A stretch of 64,000 bases of DNA from Liolophura sinensis (lineage: Eukaryota; Mollusca; Polyplacophora; Chitonida; Chitonidae). The stretch is taken from the NCBI RefSeq assembly GCF_032854445.1, contig NC_088295.1, positions 10,589,385 through 10,653,384 on the forward strand, in the 5' to 3' direction. The translations under genes and the position numbers were made by a program. Each line of letters begins with the position of its first letter. The first letter of the stretch is position 1. Below the pieces are notes generated by a model that was given only the letters and a program-made list of their open reading frames with translations, was not told where the DNA came from and made no database searches. Positions 55,351-64,000 of this stretch are shown in pieces.

Positions 55351-56640
55351 TTCAAAAGATGTAACTGAAAGGCTCCAAAGCTCGTATATAGAGCAGATAT
55401 ACATCCATACCCCTGTGTTCTGGTCGTTTCTGTAACGGTCCTCAGAATCGGACATGTAGAAGAGTGCTTAAAACGACGTTCTCTACCATCAATGGATTTG
55501 GAGCAGCGAACAAGGCTTCTTGTATCACTTGAGGACTGTTTCCATCTTGGTGAAAAGCTTTGCACCCAGATGATAACTGTGCTTACGCAGGTGGAGACAT
55601 AGAGTTAGAAAACTGTAGATGTCGTATATGGGCCATCATTGTCTTTTAATACACTGACGCTCGGCATCGACACTGAAGGATAAAACCCATCTCAACTCAA
55701 CTGGACTCTTGCATAGGTAATGATATCGGGTCCCAAGGACGTGTGTATGCGAAATAATAACAGCTGGAGCTGTACTGCAGTCGTTACGTGTACACCAGTC
55801 TTGTTTAAAGTTGTGTCACCATCAGCCTAAATGTTTACCCTTTCTGGCATAAATGGCTCATAAATAACTGAATGAATGAGTGATTATGACTTGACTCCAA
55901 GTTAGCAATATTTTACTGATACTGTGGCGAGGATAGTTCGTCGAGATGAACTATAAATGGTGAGAGCATTGCTGTCGTAACTGCTTTCTTATTCGACAGC
56001 CCTGGCAGGAGCAAGACTTTGACCCGACACACTGTAGATTTCAATACTGCATTTCAATACTGCATTTAGACTTAAGGCAAAGATAACCTCAAACCCTCAC
56101 TTTAATTAACGTCCATGCTCCCCGCATCTCGTCCGACTGCCCCTATTGTGTGTGAGTGCCATAAGTCAGATCTACAGTCGTTGCTGTCGCGTGTTAGCCG
56201 GCAGTAGTTATTCGGTCAAGGGGAGATTACTGTAATTTGAAACCCACTAGGGTTGTGGTTTTCTTTTTGGTGATCTCTGTGAATGGATATACACGTATGC
56301 TTTGGATTTTTACGTCATGTTTAACATTTTTTTCACTCATATGACGAGAAGTCATTGTGTACACATACTGCGTCTTCGTGTGGTATGGCGAGCCCATGCC
56401 ACCAAAAATGCTGCCGCCAGTGAAATGTGATGCCAAAGACACCAGACACGACACCAGACATGACACCCCACCCAGTGCATTATACTGACATTAGGCCCTA
56501 TTTTGGCGCTGATCTCTTTTTTTTTCTCGACCATGTAGAGGGGATTTGTTACACTGAACTTATGGAAGAATTTTCGTTGACTAGTTTCAATAAGTTACAA
56601 TAAATGTTTTAGAATACTGTTAGTTCATTTACGATGGAAG
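55351..56640. other. Spacer, nothing recognised
   Basis: No convincing coding sequence. A short stretch at 56383-56480 (CATGCCACC, GATGCC, ACACCAGACA...ACACCCCACCCAGT) resembles 17040-17130, so an unnamed repeat is present in both places. Confidence 0.5.
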
Positions 56641-56642
56641 GG

Positions 56643-56857
56643 ACCTCTGTGGGCAATGCGGTCGCTGTGAGTTCAAGTCCAGCTCATGCCGGCTTCCTCT
56701 CCGGCCGTATATGGGAAGGTCTGTAAGCAACCTGCGGATGGTGGTGTGTTTCCCCCGGGCTCTGCCCGGTTTCCACCCATCATAATGCTGGCCGCCGTTG
56801 TATGAGTGAAATATTCTTGAGTACGGCGTAAAACACCAATCAAATAAATAAATAAAA
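56643..56857 (+). mobile_element. Young 5'-truncated SINE with target duplication
   Basis: TCATTTACGATGGAA flanks both sides. The element runs from the B-box region (GCTGTGAGTTCAAGTCCAGC) through GGGCTCTGCCCGGTTT to TATTCTTGAGTACGGCG and the tail CAATCAAATAAATAAATAAA. The head is missing. Confidence 0.92.
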
Positions 56858-57097
56858 TCATTTACGATGGAAATATGCTCCTAATTAGAAACCTATCTCA
56901 TCTATATAATAACAACACAATAATATGAATAATAATTGTCTCACTGGATAGCACATAATGTAGGTCACAATATAATGATCTGGTTGTGGACAGACTTGAC
57001 ACTGGACACACGCCATGCGTAGAGATTGCTGAATGTGTAACTTTAATAAGTTTAATAAGAAATTCACGACTACCAGCAGAGGTTGCACAGTCGTTCC

Positions 57098-57141
57098 CAC
57101 TTACGACCGGAGAGGAAGCCAGCATATGTTGCACTTGAACT
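57098..57141 (-). mobile_element. Tiny SINE fragment (minus)
   Basis: ACGACCGGAGAGGAAGCCAG, then TTGCACTTGAACTC, corresponding to the SINE middle and B-box region. Confidence 0.6.
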
Positions 57142-57189
57142 CTCAATCCTGGGCCTGAGGTCCAGCAAGCATTATTGGGCATTTTGTTA

Positions 57190-58884
57190 TGAGTCCCTCC
57201 ACGTTGTCTGTATGAGTTCCTCCTCGTTGTCTGTATGAGGTCCTCCTCGTTGTCTGTATGAGTTTCTTCTCGTTGTCTGCATGAGTTCCTCCTCTTTGTC
57301 TGCATGAGTTCCTCCTTGTTGTCTGTATGAGTTCCTCCTCGTTGTCTGTATGAGGTCCTTCTCGTTGTCTGCATGAGTTCCTCCTCGTTGTCTGTATGAG
57401 TTCCTTCTCGTTGTCTGTATGAGTTCCTCCTCGTTGTCTGTATGAGTTCCACTTCGTTTTCAGTATGAGTTCCTTCATGTTGTCTGTATGAGTTCCACTT
57501 CGTTGTGTGTATGAGTTCCTTCTCGTTGCCTGCATGAGTTTCTTCTCGTTGTCTGTATGAGTTCCTCCTCGTTGTCTGTATGAGTTCCTCCTCGTTGTCT
57601 GTATGAGTTCCTCCATGTTGTCTGTATGAGTTCCTCCTCGTTGTCTATATGAGTTCCTCCTCGTTGTCTGTATGAGTTCCTTCTCGTTGTCTGTAGTATG
57701 AGTTCCTCCTTGTTGTCTGTATGAATTTTTCCATGTTGTCTGTATGAGTTCCTCCTCGTTCTCTGTATGAGTCCCTCCTCGATGTCTGTATGCGTTCCTT
57801 CTCGTTTTCTGCATGAGGTCCTCCTCGTTGTCTGTATGAGTTCCTTCTCGTTGTCTGTATGAGTTCCTCCTCGTTGTCTGTATGAGTTCCCCCTCGTTGT
57901 CTGTATGAGTTCCTCCTCGTTGTCTGTATGAGTTCCTCCTCGTTGTCTCTATGAGTTCCACTTCGTTGTCTGTATGAGTTCCTTCTCGTTGTCTGCATGA
58001 GTTTCTTCTCGTTGTCTGTATGAGTTCCTCCTCGTTGTCTGTAGGAGTTCCTCCTCGTTGTCTGTATGAGTTCCTCCATGTTGTCTGTATGAGTTCCTCC
58101 TCGTTGCCTATATGAGTTCCCCCTCGTTGTCTGTATGAGTTCCTTCTCGTTGTCTGTAGTATGAGTTCCTCCTTGTTGTCTGTATGAATTTTTCCATGTT
58201 GTCTGTATGAGTTCCTCCTCGTTGTCTATATGAGTTCCTCCTCGATGTCTGTATGCGTTCCTTCTCGTTTTCTGTATGAGGTCCTCCTCGTTGTCTGCAT
58301 GAGTTACTCCTCGTTTTCTGTATGAGTTCCTTCATGATTGTCTGTATGAGTTCCTTCTCGTTTTCTGTATGAGTTCCTCCTCGTTGTCTGTATGAGTTCC
58401 TCCTCGTTGTCTCTATGAGTTCCACTTCGTTGTCTGTATGAGTTCCTTCTCGTTGTCTGCATGAGTTTCTTCTCGTTGTCTGTATGAGTTCCTCCTCGTT
58501 GTCTGTAGGAGTTCCTCCTCGTTGTCTGTATGAGTTCCTCCATGTTGTCTGTATGAGTTCCTCCTCGTTGCCTATATGAGTTCCCCCTCGTTGTCTGTAT
58601 GAGTTCCTTCTCGTTGTCTGTAGTATGAGTTCCTCCTTGTTGTCTGTATGAATTTTTCCATGTTGTCTGTATGAGTTCCTCCTCGTTGTCTATATGAGTT
58701 CCTCCTCGATGTCTGTATGCGTTCCTTCTCGTTTTCTGTATGAGTTACTCCTCGTTGTCTGCATGAGTTACTCCTCGTTTTCTGTATGAGTTCCTTCATG
58801 ATTGTCTGTATGAGTTCCTTCTCGTTTTCTGTATGAGTTCCTCCATGTTGTCTCTATGAGTTCCTTCTCGTTGTCTCTATATAA
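57190..58884. repeat. 23-bp minisatellite, about 73 units, with 464-bp higher-order period
   Basis: The unit is TGAGTTCCTCCTCGTTGTCT plus GTA. A marked variant (CTGTAGTATGAGTTCCTCC) recurs at 57691, 58154 and 58618, showing that blocks of about 20 units were duplicated together. On the minus strand all three frames lack stops, so three units encode a 23-residue repeat. This explains several long minus-strand open frames, which I do not treat as genes. Confidence 0.95.
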
Positions 58885-59220
58885 ATTAGATTTTGTTTTG
58901 ACAGCTCCAGTTGATGGGTCATCGTCACAGTGTGCATTCTTTAATTTGTCACGTAACGAAACAACGGGTGAAAGTTGAATATTTGGCTAAAAGAAAAACA
59001 ACAACAACAGGAAATTTCCAGAAAACAAGGGCATCCGTCACGGTTGACTACAATGCGAAACTTATTTTATAAGTTCAAAGAAATTTTATCATTTAAGATC
59101 GATAGTTGCCAGCTAATGTATTATCTAAGCCGTGCAAGAGAGGGCTATTTACTGCTAGTTAGGACTTTTATCGGTCATCGGATTGGAGGAAAGGATTACA
59201 TATGTAGATGAGTTGTATGC

Positions 59221-59560
59221 CCAAGGAAACTACGGTTTTTCAAGTTCACATTCCTAGAAACACGCTTTCACAGATCTTTGTGACAAGAAAGCTTCAAGAC
59301 AAGAGCCTGAGGTTTTTAAGTGAAACTGGAGTTAATTATGTGGTTGTCTGAATTTCGGAGAATTGAGATGAACGCTTAAGAAGCGTTTTTCAAGAACAGC
59401 GATTAAATATCTTAGTAAATTTTTCTACAACTAAAAAAAATTTTTTTAAACTGTGTAAAACTTCTAGAAAAATTGGTAATGAATACGTGGCCATTGTGAA
59501 AGTACCAGATCAGATAATTTTGTCTTTGTTTCAGTTGTCCATCATGTGAGGTCATGTGTG
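59221..59560. repeat. Older diverged copy of the 59.7-kb repeat head
   Basis: GAAACACGCTTTCACAGAT, then GCCTGAGGTTTTTAAGTGAA, then TTAATTATGTGGTTGTCTGA parallel 59720-59990 and 63106-63350 with clear divergence. Confidence 0.75.
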
Positions 59561-59733
59561 GTTGACTTCTTGTCATAAACATATATAGTTCACATTTTGC
59601 TCACGAAGGATTCCCTGGCTAGCCTATGATTTAGCCGAAAAGTGTAGGTCTTCGACTACGGGGTTTCACCAAACTATCCCGGCCAGTTAATTAAGAAAAT
59701 CACGGTCATTCATTTTCACATTCAAAGAAACAC

Positions 59734-60641
59734 GCTTTCAGAGATAGCGTCAGAGATAGCGTCATAGCCTGAGGTTTTTAAGGGGAACTGGTGTTAATTA
59801 TGTGGTTGACTAAATTTCAGAGAATTGAGATGGAGGCCTAAGGGGCGCGTTTTAAGAACGGAGGATTAACATCCAAGTAAATTTATCTACAACTAAAAAC
59901 GACAAAAATTGTGATCTGTGGAAAACCTCTGGCAAAATTGGTAATGAATACGTGACCATTGTTAAAGGACAAGATCAAATAATTTTGTTCGTGTATAAGC
60001 TATACGGCCATTTGGATCTCTAGTCATATCCCGTGTGTAACAGCTGTCCCGCTATCTGGCTCGCTGGTTCTATCCCGTGTGTTTAAGCGGGATCTGGATC
60101 TCTAGTTCTATTCCGTGTGTGTAGGCTGAGTCTAGCCCCATGCCGTGTGTATAAGCTATGAGGCCACCTGGCTATCCCGTGTATACAATCTATACGGCCA
60201 GCTGGGTCTCTAGTCATATTCCATGTGTATAAGGTACTGGACTGCCTGGGTCTCTAGCCACATCTCTTGGGTATAATCTGTAATGCCACCTGGATCTCGT
60301 CCTATCCCATGTGTAAAGCTATACGGCCACATGGTCTTAGTCCTGCCCATGTATATAAGCTATACGGCCACCTGAGTCTCTAGTGCTATACCCGTGTGAA
60401 AAGTTTTACGGCCAGCTTGGCCCCTACTGCTAAGCTTTGTGTACAAGCTATGCGGTCACCTGGGTCTCCAGTCCTACCCCATGTGTAAAGACCAGTGGGT
60501 CTAGTCCTGTCCCGTGTGTATAAGCTATACTGCCTCCTGGGTCTCTAGTCCTACTCCATGTATATAAGCTATACGGCCACCTGAGTCTCCAGTCTTATCT
60601 TATGCGTAAAGCTATAGAACCACCTGTCTTTTTTCATCCAG
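59734..60641. repeat. ~900-bp direct repeat, copy 1, with ~44-bp minisatellite
   Basis: Nearly identical to 63106-64000, with only a few differences seen by eye. From about 59990 it is made of degenerate units of about 44 bp (TATAAGCTATACGGCCACCT, GGGTCTCTAGTCCTATCCC). The downstream edge fades around CACCTGTCTTTTTTCATC. Confidence 0.93.
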
Positions 60642-60914
60642 TTCTGCGAAAGCCATATACACAAAATGCCATACATCTTTTGTAGTATTGTTTTCCTGCA
60701 GAAACAAGGATTCGGATAGATGTATAAATATCACTGTTGCCTGATCACTTTGCATTGTTGTAATGCTACTGTATGTTACAACACGGCATTTTGAGTAACT
60801 CTAGGCCAGTGAAGTCTAATATACTGCAAAACGTCCCATCAGTCGTATGTGAGAACGTCTCCTCGGAACCTGCGAATAAACATGGCTCTCCCCCCGCCCC
60901 CAACACACACACAC

Positions 60915-61012
60915 GTTCTGCTCGGTTTCTTCCCAACATAATGATGGCTGCTGTCGTATAAGTGAAATATTATTGAGCAAGGCGTAAAACACAAATCAAA
61001 TAAATAAAGAAA
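60915..61012 (+). mobile_element. SINE 3'-end fragment
   Basis: CTCGGTTTCTTCCCAACATA, then GTATAAGTGAAATATTATTG, then CAAATAAATAAAG. Confidence 0.8.
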
Positions 61013-61252
61013 CAAGCAAATAATTAACAACGAAATGAGTAAATAAATCTATTAACAACATACAGATGGGGAATTACTGCTTGAAGGGGGTAGAGTTTAT
61101 TACAAAATAAAGTATATAAAAATACAAAATTTACCAACGCAAAGCATATAATTTTTCCTAATCTGAGACATACGGTAAGGAAGGACTAAATTCTGTTATC
61201 CACTGAGAGACTGCACACTACTACTCAGTCATTTTTATTAACTTGAAAATAT

Positions 61253-61435
61253 TTGTCAATGAGTTCTGACATTAAGCTGTTGTTGTTGGGGGCATTTATC
61301 GTTTCAACTGCATGGTGTGTCCGCTTCAGAACATCAGTCTACACGACACACAACGGCTTTCCAACGGCGATCCCTGAAAAGCGTACAAAACAAAACGTTA
61401 CAGATCTAGAAAGTATCAATGATATAATATTATTG
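61253..61435 (+). CDS. Possible signal-peptide exon, unrecognised
   Basis: An ATG at 61259 or 61253 opens a frame starting MSSDIKLLLLGAFIVSTAWC, a good signal peptide, followed by VRFRTSVYTTHNGFPTAIPE. A GTATGT donor is possible near 61438, and the frame itself stays open to 61648. No homology recognised and no second exon found. It may be chance in AT-rich DNA. Confidence 0.25.
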
Positions 61436-61648
61436 ACAGTATGTATTACTACCGTACCTCGCAGAAAATTTATCTATTGGAAAGACCGACAATTACAACA
61501 CAACATCTCGTCATGTGTAAATGTTTTCTTTTACTTTAGACAAATATTTGCTTTCAGTATTATTTGTCGCAAAGTCGCCAAGACTTTACTATCAATTGAA
61601 AGACTTTGTAATTTTGCTAACATATTACTGATTTTCCCCATAAAATAG

Positions 61649-62059
61649 GATATTAGGCATGAATCCGAAGTATATCAAGATTAACAACTGTCAGCATGAC
61701 TCAACAGGAGCCAGAATCTCCGGGACAAAATTAGTTACGGAATAAACTCCCACTGCAAATTGGACTAAAAAGAATATTTCTTCTGTATCCCACACCCAAA
61801 TAATCACTAAGTAAAAAGCACCATTAGGTCTTATACACGGCTGTTATTATAAAGAGCGATAATTATATTGTATTCCTGGACTAAGCATCCTCGAGGCCTG
61901 ATTCCTTTGCATTGTTTTAATGTGATTGTATGTTAAATGTGATAACAACACAGCATTTTGAGTAATTGTATACCATTTACGTCTAATATGTTGCAATTAA
62001 TATCACTGTGTATTTTTCTTTTACCTAATTCTGCTTAAGCCATAGAGCTAGGGGGGCGT
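61649..62059. other. Spacer, nothing recognised
   Basis: No gene or repeat recognised. The missing 3' exon of the dermatopontin gene was searched for here and was not seen. Confidence 0.5.
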
Positions 62060-62190
62060 GTAAATTGCTACTATTTATGCATTTACATGAAGAGTTAGAA
62101 TAAAAAAACTGTCTGAGGGTAAACTGACAAGAGGCTGTATATCACCGGTTACGTGTGACCATTTGCCAGCTATCACACTGTCGTCGCTTT
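62060..62190 (-). repeat. Short interspersed repeat (minus), partner of 8.6 kb
   Basis: Inverted match to 8625-8735: GCTACTATTTATGCATTTAC, then CACCGGTTACGTGTGACCAT, then TATCACACTGTCGTCGC. It lies just inside the intron that follows the dermatopontin exon. Confidence 0.72.
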
Positions 62191-62242
62191 GCCTTGTTTG
62201 CGTCCCTCGCAACAATTGCGTTTTAAAACACAGGTAACTTAC

Positions 62243-62718
62243 TCGTAGTCGTTTCTGTGCACACTGATGAATCCAACGATAACGTAACTGGCAGGCGCCG
62301 AATAGTCCATCCATCCATCCCAGCTGTTAAGATAGCGTGTGAAATAGCAGTCGGTCAACTGTATATTCTTAACCTCACAACAGCGAAACCCGAAAACTCT
62401 GTCCTCATAACTGTTATCATGCCTACTTGTCACTCCTGTAATTACACTATTGCCACGACATCGAAAAGCCAGTAATTTGTCAAAAGAATTGACGTTGCTG
62501 TACCACGTACAACTTCCCTGGACAGCACCATTTGGAAGAGATCGGCACCTGTAGTCCCAGCGCCGGTCTTCATATCCGTTGCGATGTATACTTATCACAC
62601 GATAAATACTTCTACCGCTTGAACAGCTATAGCTTACGTCATCGTCGAAGTCGTTGTCCCAAGTCGATGCTGTAGTTAAGCACAAGAAACAGAAAAAGAG
62701 AAAGGTCGTGAGAACCAT
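62243..62718 (-). CDS. Dermatopontin 5' exon
   Basis: Dermatopontins are small secreted extracellular-matrix proteins; in molluscs and other invertebrates they also occur in shell matrix and immune settings (family knowledge). The exon gives 158 residues. Residues 1-18 (MVLTTFLFFCFLCLTTAS) are a signal peptide. The family's repeated D-R-x-W/F loops are clear: HRNGYEDRRWDYRC and DNSYEDRVFGFRCC. A third, HRNDYE, is cut by a GTAAGT donor in phase 2 at 62242. WDGWMDYSAPASYVIVG precedes it, as in vertebrate dermatopontin. About 30-40 codons should follow in another exon, which I could not find before 59 kb, so the gene may extend further left or be incomplete. The start is the first Met, placed directly before the hydrophobic core. 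Confidence 0.85.
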
Positions 62719-63105
62719 TGCTTCTTTCGCGGTGCTGAATCAGTTTTACACTGGTGTAGAGACGTACAGTAAAGCTGTTTGAGGATTGTATACCTTTTTC
62801 ACAAAATATGCTCTGTTTATATTTACTTTCAATTTTAGCCAGAGGCTATTTAGAGAATCCGTATGTAAATTAGATGCATGCCCAGGAAAACAACGGTCAT
62901 TCAATTTCTTTTTTTTCTTTTTTTTCTGGGATCTCACTGCTTATGCGCTTTGTCGTATTTTGGTTTGTTTTCTGGTGACAAGATATAAATGCTCGCATTG
63001 ATCGAACTGACGAACCTTTCCTAACAGTGCTTCTTCTGTATGGACACGGGTTTTCAACAAAGAATAAATAAAAAATTTAGAAAAATAACATCATTGCTTT
63101 CAGAG
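62719..63105. other. Upstream region of dermatopontin, no gene
   Basis: It contains a T-rich run near 62908-62928 and a diverged piece (ATGCCCAGGAAAACAACGGT) of the repeat head seen at 59.2 kb. No second gene recognised. Confidence 0.5.
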
Positions 63106-64000
63106 ATAGCGTCAGAGATAGCGTCATAGCCTGAGGTTTTTAAGGGGAACTGGTGTTAATTATGTGGTTGACTAAATTTCAGAGAATTGAGATGGAGGCC
63201 TAAGGGGCGCGTTTTAAGAACGGAGGATTAACATCCAAGTAAATTTATCTACAACTAAAAACGACAAAAATTGTGATCTGTGGAAAACCTCTGGCAAAAT
63301 TGGTAATGAATACGTGGCCATTGTTAAAGGACAAGATCAAATAATTTTGTTCGTGTATAAGCTATACGGCCATTTGGATCTCTAGTCATATCCCGTGTGT
63401 AACAGCTGTCCCGCTATCTGGCTCGCTGGTTCTATCCCGTGTGTTTAAGCGGGATCTGGATCTACAGTTCTATTCCGTGTGTGTAGGCTGAGTCTAGCCC
63501 CATGCCGTGTGTATAAGCTATGAGGCCACCTGGCTATCCCGTGTATACAATCTATACGGCCAGCTGGGTCTCTAGTCATATTCCATGTGTATAAGGTACT
63601 GGACTGCCTGGGTCTCTAGCCACATCTCTTGGGTATAATCTGTAATGCCACCTGGATCTCGTCCTATCCCATGTGTAAAGCTATACGGCCACATGGTCTT
63701 AGTCCTGCCCATGTATATAAGCTATACGGCCACCTGAGTCTCTAGTGCTATACCCGTGTGAAAAGTTTTACGGCCAGCTTGGCCCCTACTGCTAAGCTTT
63801 GTGTACAAGCTATGCGGTCACCTGGGTCTCCAGTCCTACCCCATGTGTAAGGATCAGTGGGTCTAGTCCTGTCCCGTGTGTATAAGCTATACTGCCTCCT
63901 GGGTCTCTAGTCCTACTCCATGTATATAAGCTATACGGCCACCTGAGTCTCCAGTCTTATCTTATGCGTAAAGCTATAGAACCACCTGTCTTTTTTCATC
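63106..64000. repeat. ~900-bp direct repeat, copy 2, reaching the window end
   Basis: Same as 59734-60641 at an offset of 3372 bases, including the ~44-bp minisatellite with the same order of variant units. The array probably continues past the window. Confidence 0.93.

Noticed and set aside
57143-57961. 272-codon minus-strand open frame rich in Thr, Arg, Gln and Glu
   Set aside because: It is fully explained by a 23-bp minisatellite whose unit has no stop in any minus frame. There is no signal, domain or splice context.
62060-62190. Possible last dermatopontin exon just left of the donor
   Set aside because: The segment is an interspersed repeat also present at 8.6 kb and does not encode the expected DRxW...C block.

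Overview
This is a eukaryotic, intron-rich, AT-rich and very repeat-rich window. The best host gene is a Wnt8 orthologue. A dermatopontin exon, an RNase H-bearing LINE and many tRNA-derived SINE copies ending in AATAAATA fit a lophotrochozoan animal, most likely a mollusc. That placement is inference, because no rRNA or mitochondrial marker is present.

Layout. (1) About 1-12.1 kb is the Wnt8 gene on the plus strand: five exons with compatible phases from 4264 to 11265, plus a candidate signal-peptide exon at 62-171 that would bring the protein to 349 aa, a normal Wnt length. (2) About 13.7-38.7 kb is a minus-strand tandem array of five related genes or relics for a small secreted cysteine-rich protein that I do not recognise. 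Two copies look whole (three exons, intron phases 1 and 2, 135 and 136 aa), one has exons in place but two in-frame stops, one is degenerate and one is only a 5' relic. Upstream flanks share a TATA-like box and leader, and the second and third units are visible segmental duplicates. (3) About 33.4-34.7 kb is a 29/33-bp satellite. (4) 41,393-52,046 is a fossil Ty3/gypsy-type LTR retroelement on the minus strand with a 4-bp target duplication; a nearly complete RNase H-bearing LINE lies on the plus strand inside its left LTR. The host sequence on both sides is itself a repeat with a related unoccupied copy just downstream. (5) 54,338-55,083 and 12,428-13,124 are solo LTRs of another family, each with a 4-bp duplication. 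(6) 57.2-58.9 kb is a 23-bp minisatellite with a 464-bp higher-order period. (7) 59.2-64 kb holds two near-identical ~895-bp direct repeats containing a degenerate ~44-bp minisatellite, which flank the 5' exon of a dermatopontin gene on the minus strand.

How the parts relate. Wnt8 is a secreted signalling ligand. The array proteins and dermatopontin are both predicted secreted, disulfide-rich extracellular proteins. The window shows no operon-like linkage. The most unusual content is the array of unrecognised secreted proteins, with live, decaying and relic copies side by side. Nothing supports prokaryotic features, CRISPR arrays, tRNA or rRNA genes. All exon boundaries are read by eye from splice consensus, phase and paralogue comparison, without transcript evidence.
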